A stretch of DNA of 64,000 bases from Trifolium pratense (GCF_020283565.1 NC_060065.1:19444866-19508865), one strand, 5' to 3'. Numbered from the stretch's first letter, positions 33,305-47,000 are shown. Notes: generated by a model from the letters alone, not told the origin. A program made the numbers and translations.

Positions 33305-34634
33305 AATAGCATCAAATGAGATACAAAAACGTTGAAAGGTAGGTTCACATAAGAAAGAACGTGACAAAAGAGAGAGTACCTCCCTCAGTTCCGTAAACAC
33401 TTGATAGCAACATAATAGAAACTTCTAAGCAAGTTAAAACAAACAAAAATTAATATTACTTTATGTTGCATGAAATAGGGCACGCAAATTTAATTTAGTA
33501 TCTTGATCTTTGTGTGGTTGGAAAAGAATATAATGATCACACACACAAAATAAGGACCATACTAGTATGTATGAGCCGGCAAGCATGTTTATAGAGAGTG
33601 AAGACTCATGTTTCATAATGTATATGATATCATATTGTTAATCACTACTAGAAAAATCTTAAATACCGACGGGCAAAATCTGTCTCTAAAATGCAAATAT
33701 TCCGTCACTAAGCATGTTAGAGACAGAATTAGAGACAGATTTGATTCTGTCGTTAATTTCCTCGTCTCTAAACTATCAGAGACGGATTTTATATTCCGTC
33801 TCTGATTGGAGACCGAATTTATCCGTCACTAACAAATAAAAATTTGTCTCTAAACATTGAATTCATAACACAATAAATCCGTCTCTATTGGAGACAGAAT
33901 TACCCGTCTCTAAATTCAAATAATTTTGTCTATTTATCCATAGAGACAATATATTTTCCGTCTCTAATAAGTTTTTTTTTTGTCTATTTAGCAATTAAAT
34001 GCATATACAATTTTTCAAATATTAATTTTTATTTACTTTATGTAATTTATATAATTTTAAAATATGAGAAAATCAATTTTGGATTGACACCAAATATATA
34101 TGTCATTCTTACAAAGTAACAATCAAGTGCACCACTATGACACTAAACAATATCAAACTTAAAGTTGTCAACTACACAAAAATACATATAATTGATTTAA
34201 CAAAAATACTTCAAAGAAAGCTAAACTTCATCACCCATCAACGGTTAATGCTTCAATCTTAGCCTCCTTAGCAGCAACTTTATATGTAGATACCACGTCA
34301 ATAGAAATTGAAGGCCATGATTTCAAAGATTCTTTGATAGTGGAAGCTTGAGATTCTAATCCAAATGTGTCCCTTATAAATTAACATTACATGACCTTCC
34401 TCACCACTTGGATGAATCTCCTGATGCATTTATAAGAAAAAAAAATTGTTAAGTTCTTGTGAATGTCACAATTTATTCAAACAAAATCACTGTGATTTAA
34501 CTTGTGCATTTGTTTTAGATATCTTGCAAAGCATTATCAAATTGCTGCATAATTATACAGACTTATGCCAAGGAACAAACCACAAACTAATTGCAAATCA
34601 TACTATATATTAATACACATGAAAGAAAGTTTAC

Positions 34635-34789
34635 CTTAGGATTTTGGCCAAAACAATGAATCAAAACATGGTACTCCTTAAGATCTTCAGCAGGTGTGGT
34701 TGTGGCACGTGCATTTATCTAGTTCAAATCCTCCCTTGAAACACAAGAATTAGCTATTGCCTTTTCAATGCAAAGAATAACACCAGCCC
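34635..34789 (-). pseudogene. Captured exon of a beta-ketoacyl-ACP synthase (KAS I/II) gene
   Basis: On the minus strand the exon reads AGVILCIEKAIANSCVSRED, then a stop where KAS proteins have Tyr, then INARATTTPAEDLKEY and LIHCFGQNPK. This matches the KAS segment around the second catalytic histidine (INAHAT). The exon still has an acceptor (CTACAG) and a donor (AAG/GTAAAC). Two changes kill it: a TAG just before the active-site motif and His to Arg in INAHAT. The rest of the gene is not found in the element, so it is a transduplicated fragment. A second gene-like stretch at about 34240-34350 (SLKSWPSISIDVVSTYKVAA) could not be assigned. Confidence 0.85.
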
Positions 34790-36735
34790 CTGTAGATGCA
34801 GAAAAGAAACATAAGTGCAAGAATAATCAAGATATGCATGATTGGCAGGGACATATAGAACTAAATTTTTTGAACAGATTTACGTACTCTCCCAGCACAG
34901 TACAACGTTGACATAGGTATTTAAAAACTACATAGGAACAACCATAACTGACAAACATGATTTGTACAAAGAAGCTTTAGCATCCTTTTCAAAAAAGTAA
35001 TAGGAAAATGTAAATTATTTTCTTTCAAATTAATAGGTTCCAAACAACACAATTTGGGACAATTTTCTGAGTTTATATTCAATACAACTCTGGAGAAGAA
35101 TTCTATCTGGGGCACACAAGCAGAAGCACCTTAAGGTTTCATAGCATTAAGACCATTAAAAGAAACTAGATGACCATGAAGAATTAGGTATTTCAAACTT
35201 CTTATATACATCAGTTCTAGCTAATATGAACAGAACTAAACTTCTTATATATGTGCAGCTGGAAGCCAAGAAACATTTTTACATATAAGAAAAGGTTCTA
35301 TTAAACCTACATTAAAAAAAGGTAAAATAAATTGGACTATATTAGAGCATGAATTTGACTGATAAGAAAAATAACATGGAAATAGGACAGCATTACAAAT
35401 AATCAGGAATCTTAAGATACTATCAAAGAGAAAATTAGAGCTAATTAGGAAAATTAACCCTATAACTACCAATCCTATTGAAGAAAACCTTCGGTATTAT
35501 GTTTCAATCTAAGCCGCAGACCTCATTTTAAATTAGTTTGTGCAAAATGAGTAGGTTCTAGTAAGATGCAATAACCTCATTATAAATCAGAAACTAGATG
35601 TTTTTGTTCATAGACTGGTACAAAATTATACTAGTAGGCATAAGACTATCATGAAACTAAAAAAAAAAAAAACAGAACAATAAAAATTAAATTGTGAAGG
35701 TAATCAATATTATATAGAGGGGATTACTTTGATGAAATATGTAACAGTACATGAACATCTAATACATTTAGAACATGAACATCTAGCATCTAGGGAACAT
35801 GCAACTAACTCATGACATTATCTTCATGTATTTTCATTTAGGGACAAGTATCAAGAACATTTCACAAACAGTTTACATGCAATATCTTAAACTACATAAA
35901 TCAGTAAGAATTCTCACCTCAAACGAAATAGATGGAAAATTGAAATGAACTCCTAGATCCTTGCTTCTTATTCCTTCCTTCCTCTATTAATCACCCTTGA
36001 AAATACCTTGGTTCCCTTCTCTCTAACTCTTGACTATTTAAGCCTTCTGTAATAATAAATAACAACATAATGAAACCTTAAACATTGTAGGTGGTGATAA
36101 ACTAATGTTGATATGAAATTTAATTGCAAACAAACAAGCAATGCACCTAACATGACCTGCATATAATCACTGGTGAAAGAAGCTGAATGTAAACCCAAAG
36201 ACGAGAGATATGAATGCAAACCCAACGACGAGAGGAAGATGAACGCAAACCCAGCGGTGAGAAATCAAGTTCACTGTCCTCCATTTGAAAAAGCAAATCC
36301 CTAATTCAAATGCTAAACCTGGTAAAAAAAAGCACAAAAACGTCTTAATGGGAATTCTAAATTGGGAATTCAAAATAGAACAAGTACAATACTGAAAATA
36401 AGCGATGAAATTCGAATGTGTTGTTACAATTGATAGAATTAAAAGTGAGACCTCGATCGATAGAAAAGAAAAAACTAAATTGTTGAATCGAAACCCTAAA
36501 AAGAAAGAGTAGTTCCACATCCTTTCCTTCACAAGATGTTTAATCTTGCAATACTTTAGAATACAACAATAGTTCAAACCCTAATAAAATTAAAATAAAA
36601 GATTTGGGGTTTTAACAGAGAGAAGAGGAAAAAATTTGAGAGGTAAGTTTCAGTGAGATTAGTTTCAATTTGGGGAAATTAAAGAAACTAAAAAAGAAGG
36701 GGGAAGAAAAATAAAACACGCGCTTCAATTTTTAT

Positions 36736-36779
36736 AGAAGAGGGAAAGTGGAATTGAAGAAGAGGGAAAGTGGAATTGA
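36736..36779. repeat. 22-bp tandem duplication inside the CACTA element
   Basis: AGAAGAGGGAAAGTGGAATT plus two bases occurs twice head to tail. Confidence 0.9.
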
Positions 36780-37096
36780 AAAAAATGAGGCAAATAAAAA
36801 TGTTACATATTTTTAAAGATTTTTGTCAAAAAAAATTGAATTTTGGGAATCAATCCCGTCCATCAAACTCCATGCAGTCAGTATATATCGAATGTCCGAT
36901 CAAGATTTGACAGTTAAGATTTTACGTTTAATTAGATTTTTGTTTACTTTCAAAATATCAAATTTAGTTTTCAATCTAACTATCTGATTTTGCATTGGAC
37001 AGCTCAGGTGTGGCCGAATGCAGTGTAATCAAAAAGGACCAATTGCACTCAAATCTAGTCTGTTTTAACAAGTTGCTTATATATAGTTATAACATA

Positions 37097-37703
37097 TAGA
37101 GGTGTAGGCCTTAAGGCCTAGCCTACATAGGCTCAGGCCAGGTCAACCTATTTCTTTAAATAGAGCAGGCCAATGCTTTTTTATAAGCCTATTTAGCTAA
37201 AAAGGCCAGGCCGCAGGCCATTAAAAAAGCCTTTGAGGCCTACTAGGCCGGCCTATTTAAGTTAACATGAATAATATTTTTATTACGATTATTATTTATA
37301 TATTAAAATTTATACTTTGATTAAATTATAAATCTATTAACTTTTTAAGTAATTTAAGTTTATTAATCTACATTAGTTTTTAACATATATAAATGTATTA
37401 TTATAAACTAGAATTGAAATATGATGACATATATAGTCAAATTCTCTAAAATATCAAATGGAACATTATTTTATTAGTTCATAAGTATATTTCAAAATAA
37501 ATATAATTATTTATTTAAATATGTTCATATGAAATAGGCTTTTAAACAGGCTAACAGGCCACATCAGACTTTAAAAAGGCCAGACTCAGGCCTAGAATTT
37601 AAGCCTATGATAGGCCACAGGCCAGGCTCAGACCTTCGATTTTTTGACAGGCCAGGCTCAGGCTTGGCAAAGCCTAACTCGGCCTAGCCTATTCCCACCT
37701 CTA
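37097..37703. mobile_element. hAT-type MITE nested in the CACTA element, 8-bp TSD
   Basis: The ends are TAGAGGTGTAGGCC and GGCCTAGCCTATTCCCACCT/CTA, flanked by ATAACATA at 37089-37096 and 37704-37711. Both ends carry clusters of AGGCCTA / AGGCCAGG words, typical hAT subterminal transposase sites. The middle is AT-rich. It is younger than the CACTA insertion that contains it. Confidence 0.92.
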
Positions 37704-38813
37704 ATAACATATGAGAGCGGTTATAAAAGTGTTTATTATACTTTGTTATTAACAAATAATATAATTAATTTGGATTGGCATTGAAAAAAATTTGCTTAAA
37801 ATTATAATGTTAGTCGGGCGAAAATTTGTCCAAAGTGAAATAGTATTATGTTAATTGGATAGAGACAGACAATAGAGACGAAAATACTCGGAGACGGATC
37901 TTTTTCGTCTCTAACAAAAGTTTGACTATTTTAATAACAAGTTGACTCATTAGAGACGGATATAGAGACGAACAATATTAGACACAACCAAAGTTTGTCT
38001 CTAAAATTTGTCTCCAACTATTGTTTTCTTTTAATAATTAAAAAAATAATCATGTAGAGACGGATTTAGAGACGGAATGATTTAGAGACGAAATATTTTG
38101 TCTCTAACATCTGTCACTAATACATATATTTTAATTTTGGTCTCTGATTGATCTTTTCTGTCTCTAATTCCGTCTCTAATAGAGAAGAAACAAATTCCGT
38201 CTCTAAATTCCGTCGGTATTTAAACTTTTTCTAGTAGTGAATTAGACCGAAAATATTCATCTAATTTTTTGAAAGATTAACACTTTTCACAGTTATACGT
38301 ATAAATTTTTGAAAGATTAACACTATTTACAGTTATTTTGTCGTGGTAAGTGTAAGGTGAATTAAGTCTCATATTATTTTTTTTGTTTTTTTTTTGACAA
38401 GAAGTCTCATATTGTTTAGACAAATGGAAATTGAACATTTTATAAGTGAGAGCACTCATAATCCTAATGTCTTAAGGTTTTGGGTAAAAATGTTGTGTTC
38501 AATTCACTTGTATGTTGATCAATATGGATGATCCGCGACTGCAACTCGTGACCCAATACATTTAAGTTTATAACAAAAAAATGTGAGATTTAATTTGGTT
38601 GGTGAAATAAAATCAACTTTTAGTTTTTTAGAAAAATAATTAGGACGGCTTAGTCTCTATGAACCATGGTTAGAAAATGAACAATTTGGTCGACAATAAT
38701 TAAAAAGGACAATTTAGTCGTTTAAATTGTAAATTAAATACAAAAAATATAGTATTGAGTACAAAAATTTAAGTCAACACAAATTTCATTATCAATAAAT
38801 CAAATTGCATATA

Positions 38814-39705
38814 TGTTGGAACAAAATTGATTTAAATTGTTCCCCCTGAGTTTATTAAAATTTTGATGATAACAAAGTATTAAATGTACAATTGGAGATA
38901 CTAAAAATTTATTTTAAGTGTGCAGAACTAACATAAAGGTAAGTTCTGATGAAAGGCCAGAAGATGAACGCTCATAGGTTCATAATGATTCAGAGGATAT
39001 CAACGTCAGAAGTTATGTCTATCAGAGGTTGAAAACATCAGGACTTGATATCTCAGATATTAGCAAAACTCTGAATTGATCTTGGTTACTGTGAAGATTC
39101 GTTCATGAAGGTCAACACTTTTACCAATGAAGAAAATGACCTCTCAAGAAGATCAGAACAGCATCTTACATTTTCCTAGTATCTAGGAGAGAACGTGACT
39201 TGTCTGGTCTCTTAGCTTAATATGGAAAGTCTTCTCTGCACCAGGTCAAAGTTACTGGAACTCTTACTCTGTTTTGGATTACATCCAAACTGCATCAAGA
39301 CATATGCAAGAAGACAAGCTTATCTTCATCAACGGTCATATGCAACGACTACTTCTCTCAGTGATATAAATACTAGATGAAGTGGATTGCATACATACAA
39401 CACACGCACATACAAGCTATCATCTTATAATCCAAGAATACAAATTCTCATCCTCTGAACCGAGAATTTCATTCTTACTTAAATACTTTGAAGTCTTTGT
39501 GTACTCATTGTATTTTATCTTTAAGGTTCTTTAAAAGTATTGTATTACCTTTTCAACAAAATTTATTTACATTCTTAAGTTTGAGAAGTCTCTTACTGTG
39601 TGCTTGAGCATTTGTAATCTTGTGTGATCATGAAATCCCTTGGAAGTGCAAGAGGACTGGACTACTCTCGTTTTGTGAGAGGAACACCAACATAAATCTG
39701 CTGTG

Positions 39706-39744
<39 letters not shown>

Positions 39745-39864
39745 TTCAGTTGTGTGTTTGATTTAGTTATCCGCTGCTAAGAACTTGTGTTCAAAATAGA
39801 AAAAGTTTTAACTTATCTAAAATACAATTCAAACCCCCCCCCTTCTTGTGTTTTCACACCTTCA
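38814..39864 (+). mobile_element. Solo LTR, Copia (SIRE/Maximus-like), TSD ATATA
   Basis: It starts TGTTGGAACAAAATTGATTT and ends in a C-run followed by TTCTTGTG...CACACCTTCA. ATATA flanks it at 38809-38813 and 39865-39869. The 1051-bp length and the C-run end fit legume SIRE/Maximus LTRs. No internal retrotransposon sequence or second LTR is adjacent, so recombination has removed the body. A (CT)n run lies at 39711-39742, and a likely TATA (GATATAAATACTAG) at about 39362. Confidence 0.88.
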
Positions 39865-39869
39865 ATATA

Positions 39870-42565
39870 TACCTTAAAATAATATCCTACGTGTGTCAAA
39901 TGACTTTAATAATCAATAATTGACTTTCAACAATTAATCACACAAAATTGATCATTAGAAAATCATAGGTTTTATTATATTACGTATATCTTATAAAAAG
40001 AAAATGATTGTTTGTAATTGAATATATTTTGTGTATTTTTTAAAAAAAATAAATAGATATTGTGCATTTTTTGTACTACTATATACATATTGTTCCGGAC
40101 TGGACTAGAGTCCAAAGCACTTCAAATGTCAATTAAAGTAATGAGACTTATTAGCTTCAATCCATGTTACTATAGCTGTCAAAATCGGGTATCCCGAATA
40201 GGCCGTCCCGAATTTCTTTAAGACCTGGGTCTTTTAGCCCAAATTTTTGAGTTTTTTAGTCCGGCCCAATGAAGTCCGTTTAAAATACGGGCTAATTCGA
40301 ATGGGCCACGAATAGTCCGCAATCCGAATAAATTATAATATAAAAAAATTATAAAAAAATGAATAAGTATGTTACATTATCAATAAATAGTAAAAAAAAA
40401 GTTATTTATAATATATATTACTTCTAAATATGAAATATACCACGTCATAGTCTAGTTCAAATCATAAATATTACTTCTAGTTCAAAGTGTCAAACAAATT
40501 AACGAATACAAAGAGTCTTTCGATACAATGAGAGTTGTTTTATTTTTTCTGCGACCTTTGTGTTTCTCTTTGAGGTTTTTTTTCCTATTGTGGATTAAGA
40601 TTTTTACTTTGGTAAAAAAAAAATGGAGGCCTACAGTCCTTGCTTGGAATGTCTTACGCTTGGGCCGGCTGTTTAAATTTCTTTTAAAGGAAGTGTTGTA
40701 ATCTACTCTAATATTTTTTGTCGACGATTTGTATTTGTTAATTAATTTTGTATATGTTCTCCATAATCAACACAATCAAAAATACGTTCAACAACTTCAC
40801 TGAATTTATATACACTAAAAATATATCTATGATGCATATTTTATTAGTTGTCTCTTATTTTATTTTGGTAGATAGACGAAATGGCTAAACTCGCACATAT
40901 AAGTGGAGAAACTCGAGTTCGGAATCCGATCACGTTTGAACTAATAATTTTGACAATTTTGTCAATTAAACTAAAATTGGTAGAATCTCTTATTCTATTC
41001 CAACCGACCTAATTCTTAGCTTCAATCAACTTCAACAAATATTGTTGTATCTTTGTTCTAGGAAATCTGACATCTTTTTTATGCATACTTTTTGGTATAG
41101 TAACATTGTCTGCATCAGTGTTGTAACGATACTGAAGCAGTAAAGTTTTTTCATAAGAAGAGAGTGTTTGAATTGTGAACCCTTTAAAAATTAACTTAAA
41201 AGATAAACTAGTTTAGGAACTTAAATAAGATTCAAACACAAAACTTTCAGTACGTTCTTAGAACGATCTTGTTAGTGGTAAAGAAAAAGTAAATGTGATT
41301 TATGTGCATAGTGTATGCACAAATAAAAGAATAAGGAAATTATAGTACTTCTTAGCTCTAAATCAAGATCAAGTACTTTAAGCTCTAAGAGCTAATAAAC
41401 CTTAGTCACAACATACTTTACAAGACACACTCAATCAAAAGTTAAGTATTGATTTGAGTCGGCTCTTACAAATATATGCAAGGTTTGTTTTGATCTAAGC
41501 GTATAAGAAACTCAAATTAATTGAGAAGCTTTAAATAAAATACACTCAATATACCCAATGATATTCAGATACAAGTATCTAGTAAAGAGAGCTGGAGTGT
41601 GAGCGGTAAAAGAAGAGCTTAAAGACTTCCCAATTAGATAATGTTGTTAGATAATGTTGTAGCTTGAACTCTTACTCTTCTTATGCAACAATGTTGTGCT
41701 ATTTATAGAAGCAGCTTGCTTTGTATGGTTTGACCGTCAAGCATGTCTGTTGAGCTTCAAAATATAGTCTTTGTGCACTTCAAATGATAGCTCAATAAGT
41801 CTTTATCCAAAATATAAATATGAATGAATATTGTCCATACAGTGAGAGAGATGACTTATATGCTATTGTTTCATTGCCAGCCCTACTTATAGCACATTGT
41901 TTCAAACTTGTTCTCCAAGTATGGACGTTGTAAGTAGCCGTTGTAAGCAAAAATCTAGTCAAATCAAGAATGTTCTTCAGACATTCTTGAGACGTTCTCA
42001 AAATCGTATTCACTAGTGCTTGAGTGAGAGAGTTGGTTGCTTGATCAAATGGAGTTGTAATGTCCAGTGATGACACAAATGTAGTTCGTGCACAATCACT
42101 ATTGACTTGTACTTGCATAGTACATGTTTCTTGACATATGTGTAAGATGGTGTTGATTTTATATATTAGAATATCTTTTGCACCTCCTTCACTGACGTAC
42201 TATAACTTGTAAATTTTGTAAAATATAACATTTCTCTCTTATATTAAAGATGGATAAAAATAACAAAGAGAAGAACATATGAGATTTAGACCGAATGCTT
42301 CAATTTATTGTCGATTATATCGATTTCGAGTCGGGTCTCGAGTTCATTGTCAGCCATATTATTTGGTGTGTGAAGCATTCTCATTCTCAATAAAATAAAA
42401 AGAAAACACTCAAATTACATGAGACCAAGCAGTGAAGCAGTGGCCTACTACTTAAAATTGGGTTGAATGCAAGCTAATAGTAGGCCCAATATTAATAAAC
42501 ACGTATTACTATTTATTATAAGATTATAACTATATATATACATATATCGCAACATTCATATCATC
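39870..42565. other. Intergenic DNA with repeat fragments
   Basis: No gene recognised. 40170-40340 is rich in GGGC, CCGAAT and GGCCCAA words, like a hAT end, but I could not pair it with a second end. 41080-42200 has a compositional change (fewer A-runs) without readable domains and may be part of an unidentified LTR. TTAGATAATGTTG is duplicated in tandem near 41635-41660. Confidence 0.4.
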
Positions 42566-42647
42566 GACGCTTTGGCCGAGTGGTTAAGGCGTGTGCCTGC
42601 TAAGTACATGGGGTTTCCCCGCGAGAGTTCGAATCTCTCAGGCGTCG
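42566..42647 (+). tRNA. tRNA-Ser (GCU)
   Basis: An 82-base type II tRNA. The acceptor stem GACGCTT pairs with AGGCGTC, and the D arm is TGGCCGAGTGGTTAAGGC. The anticodon stem TGTGC/GTACA encloses the loop CTGCTAA, so the anticodon is GCT at 42599-42601. A long variable arm (TGGGGTTTCCCCGC) and T arm GAGAGTTCGAATCTCTC follow. The discriminator base is G. Internal A and B boxes are intact, a CAA motif lies upstream, and a T5 terminator follows directly. There is no intron. It looks functional. Confidence 0.96.
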
Positions 42648-42909
42648 TTTTTCATTTTATTTTTTAATAACAGCATGCTTTTTTGTTAAACAACTATTCA
42701 TCATTAACTATTAATGATACAGCATGGGAAAATATTTATTACATGATATTTATTCTTAGATTCAATCCAAAGCACCCAATCCTCCATTAATTAATACAAC
42801 AAATTATTATGGTAATGTCGAAATTTTAATTCAACATCTACGTTTTGTTTTTTTTTTTTTTTTACAAAATTCAACATCTATATTTTTTTTTTTGTTGATG
42901 AAAATTAGA

Positions 42910-43337
42910 AAATTTCTAGTCACACCCCCCAAAAATTTAGTTACACCAAGTTTACATTAAAATTTAATCATAATACCAAAATTGTCCTCTTTATATAAAT
43001 TTTTAAAAACTAATTTTCATCTTTTTATGCCCTTACTTGACGTGTATGTAAACTCAATTTACATTAGCGTGTATGTAAACTCAGTTTACATAGAATAATA
43101 CATGAAATGAATTCACGCCGACCCTTTTTGAAATCCAGAAAGTCAAAACACATATCGAATTGGAGCTTATCAGAAAAAACCAAATCAGAATTGAAACTAA
43201 AAATCAACATAATTTCTTAAGGAACTTGCAGCAGGTTCACAATCAAACTCAAATAAATCGAAGAATCATGAATTGGTACCATAATTTGGTTAATTTTGAG
43301 TGTAACCATAATTTTGTGGGGTGTGATTAGAAAAATC
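42910..43337. mobile_element. MITE with about 36-bp TIRs
   Basis: The left end (ttctagtcacaccccccaaa) and the inverted right end (ttctaatcacaccccacaaa) stay similar for about 36 bases, including GTTACAC. Inside, GTGTATGTAAACTCA followed by TTTACAT is repeated twice at 43040-43090. No target-site duplication was settled. Confidence 0.7.
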
Positions 43338-43372
43338 ATTATATTAGGCCACATAACTATTTATTTATGTAT

Positions 43373-43594
43373 TAGTAGTATATGAGCCCGTTCAATCTAC
43401 GTTATGTATCGACTTATGGTTCATATTAATATAGAATTATAAATTAATTGTTTTTAGATAGATGAAATGAAAAAGTCATTAGTAGTAGTATATGAGCCCG
43501 TTCAATCTACATTATGTATCGACATATGGTTCATATTAATATAGAATTATAAATCAATTGTTTTTAGATAGATGAAATGAGAAAGTCATTATAA
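43373..43594. repeat. 111-bp tandem duplication
   Basis: Two units begin AGTAGTATATGAGCCCGTTC at 43373 and 43484 and differ at only a handful of bases. The flanking DNA has no gene. Confidence 0.92.
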
Positions 43595-44073
43595 ACTCGG
43601 ACATATAAGTGAATAAACTGAAGTTCGAATATCAATCATAACATCTAATTTAATAATTTTGATATTTTTTGTTAGTTAAATTAGAACTTATAGCTGGAAT
43701 TATCAATCAATTATTAGGCTTTTTTTTAGTAGGACAATCAATTATTAGGCTATTATGTATTAGTATATATGAGCCCGTATAAATTTGTAATTATAAATTG
43801 ATAACATTTTAAATAATATATTTTTATTTAAATATTAAAATTACACTTATTGTCTGATTATTATCAAATGATTAATGACAACACATGTTACTTAAAAAAT
43901 TACTTAACAAAGTCATGTTTATTAAAAATAAATATTGTTTTGAAAAAGAAAATAACAATTAATATTACAGATCAATCATGTTTATTTAAATAAAAATTAT
44001 TATAATGAGTTTTTCATATAAAAAAGGTGTTTTTTCTATAAGATAAAAAGGGTGTTTTTAAAAAATTAAGTAA

Positions 44074-47000
44074 TCTATAACAATAATAAAGGGAAAACAT
44101 TGTTTTGGTGTAGCCTTTTTTTCTTCCAAATATACCCTTTTTCAGTTTTTTTTTTATAAAAAATTTAACTTCCCTTCAACTTACTATTTCATTGGTAGTT
44201 TTTTTTTTCATATCTCTTTCTCTCTATTATCTTTAACCCATTGTATATCTTCAAGACAAACTTCAATATAACTGATACACCCTCCGTCCCAAAATATAAG
44301 CAAAAATTGGTCAATGAAAGTTGATGTATTTGGTTTAAAATTTAGTCCAGATACATTCACTTTTGTTGACCTCCTTTTGCTTATATTTTGGGACGGAGTA
44401 GTACATTATCAATTATGTTTCTCTTCCTCTCTTTTTCATGTTTCTCTAATATCTATTTTGCTTCACGACAAGGGTACATGCGCTGCAATGTATAAGCAAT
44501 TGGTATGTGCTCTTTTTTTCCCCTTACTTTTCATCGAAACAAATTTAATTTACTTTCTCAAAGGAAACCATAAGATATCACTTACTTGCAAGCAATCAAT
44601 TTTTATTTCAAAGTTTTTCTTTTTCCTTTTGTTTGGATGTCATGTCATTGTCTATGCATTTAACATTTTTTTTAATTGTTTTGTAGGCATATTGTATGGT
44701 CATGTTTCAAATCATAGATAAAGATTGAAGTAAATAACTATGTTAAATTTTTTATTTCTTAACTATTTATGTGAATTTGTTCACGATGCACTTATGTGAC
44801 TTTGTTTTCGTAATTTTATTTTATTTTTTACAGAATTTTTAGAAGAAAACTTAATAAACACAGATATAGTTATCTTCCTCCAAACTAACTTTCATGCATT
44901 GCTGTTGCCAAAAGAAATTGACGGAATAAAATAGTACGTAATTGTATCAAAATAAATTGCTTTGTTACATTTTTGATTGATCTGTTTCATTGATTTTACA
45001 TTTTTTCTATGTTATTCTTCTATACATATTCACTTCAATGTCATTGTTTTTGCATTTTTTATTTTTTTGCAATTTTTGTTCAAATGACGTGAAGATTCAT
45101 AGTTAAAAACTTATTCAAATTGTTTTTTTTACCAAAAGTTTATTCATAGAAAACATGGACACGCAATATATCTTCTCTATCTTTTCCAAAACTTTATTCA
45201 AATTGTTTTTTTTACCAAAAAATTATTTTAAGAGAAAAGTCAAAAAAAGAAAGAAATAAGATGATGAGAGTGTGAAATGAATGGAAAATTAGAGCAGTCT
45301 TTGCTTGCCACCGGAGAATCCCAACCTCAATTTGCTATTGAGTTTTAACCTTTACCATTAAAAAAACCAATATTTTATCTAGCTCTTTTGTTAATTTTTA
45401 ATGTGTTTTGTTGATGTTTTTTCTACCATGGTTCTATAGAGAGTTTCAAGTGTGGATGAATGGTATTACATTGCACATGATCTTTGACAACAAAAATTAA
45501 TGATACAACAGGTTACTACACATGCAACGAAAGGAATGTACACACCCTTTACTACAATGTAACTCATGGAAACATCCCCCTTTAATTGAAAAGGAAATTG
45601 TATATTCATAGTAAAAAATCAAACACCAAATATGCATGTGTTTCTCTTATTTATTTTTCATCAAAACAAATTCATTTAAATTTGGCAAAGAAAACTTTAA
45701 AATTCTAATCTTTTGCGAGCAATAAAGTATGAATCACTTAATTTATGTACTTATTTTTATTTTTGTCAAGAAACCACTTGATTACATACATCGATTAATT
45801 GATTAAATCATATTCTTTCTTGCATTTTTTTAAATAAAAAAATTATTTTTGTATAGATGTCATTAATTTGTGTTTGCATTTATCATTCCTTAAATTTTTT
45901 GTTAACATCTTCTCTAAATATGGTTCAATGGTAGTTTACAATTTATATGGATTGTTTATAATTTATCTATCTATAACAATAATAAAGACAAAACTTTTCT
46001 TTTGGTGTAGCCTATTTTTCTTCCAAAATTACCCTTCACAACAATTACATTTATGCCATGACAAAAATATCTATTAGTTCCATTCGATTTCTTTTTTATC
46101 TTCCAACCGCCACTTACAATTTTTGTTTCTCATATTTTCTATTGTTGGTCTTTGATGTTGAAAACAATGAGATAAATGGTAGATTTCCACTGCAATGCAC
46201 TCACAATATAGGAAGAGAGACAAAATTTGAGAAATGTCAATTTTTTAAGTGTATGATTGATTGGACCAAATTGAATATTTATGCGTCGATCAATTATGCA
46301 CTAGCACAACATGATAATATTGAACCAAAGCAAATGGAAATCGAATATTTGTTTTCTTACTGTTTGTGAAAATGGAAATCAATTATATTGCACATTTTGT
46401 ACTCTCATTTTGATTTTTCTTCAGTGTTTCTTCATATGTTTCATTTTATTTTTCATTTGTGTAAATTCTTTCATGCACTTTGGTTTTTATTGTTCTTGCT
46501 TTTAATTTAATCATCTTCTTTTATTATTCCATGACACAGAGTAGGGTGAAAGGCACATAGCACATTGTTGATGGTGACTAACATTGTAGCGTGACTATGA
46601 CTATGACTATGAATAAGTTCCATTCGTAATTATTTAATTGTCATGTTAGTTGAGTCTTCAATATTATGGTACATTTGATATTGAATCATATTCTTTTTTA
46701 TATATTATTTGTAATCATTTAATATTTTGATAAAGGAATGATGTGAGCATGGTTCCATATAGATATGAGTGCTTTGTTTTGCACAAGAAAGAAAACGAGA
46801 TATGTAACGAAAAATTGGAGTTGAAAGTAGACTTTGTGGCATTATCTAAATTTTTCTATTATTCTGTTTCTTTGAGGGAATATTATATATATACTGAATT
46901 TACAATGATATATATTGTTGAGAGATTTTTTTTTAGTTGAATGTTTACGAAAAAAAAAATAAAAAATGTTTACAATTTTACAATTATTTGCCGGTGTTTT

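Larger units (their letters stand above)
33643..38239. mobile_element. CACTA (En/Spm) element, 4.6 kb, non-autonomous, TSD AAT
   Basis: The ends are CACTACTAGAAAAA and TTTTTCTAGTAGTG, flanked by AAT at 33640-33642 and 38240-38242. The first and last 300-400 bases carry at least ten copies each of the subterminal word CCGTCTCTAA or its complement, where the transposase would bind. No transposase frame was found. The interior holds a captured beta-ketoacyl-ACP synthase exon, further gene-like pieces, a 22-bp tandem repeat and a nested hAT MITE. Confidence 0.93.

Noticed and set aside
36167..36577. 136-codon minus-strand frame inside the CACTA element
   Set aside because: Composition is that of translated AT-rich DNA (Phe, Leu, Ile), with no similarity to transposase or any domain I know.
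44314..44721. 135-codon hydrophobic frame that could be a membrane protein
   Set aside because: It starts inside a Stowaway MITE and runs through T-rich DNA; the hydrophobicity is a by-product of T-runs.
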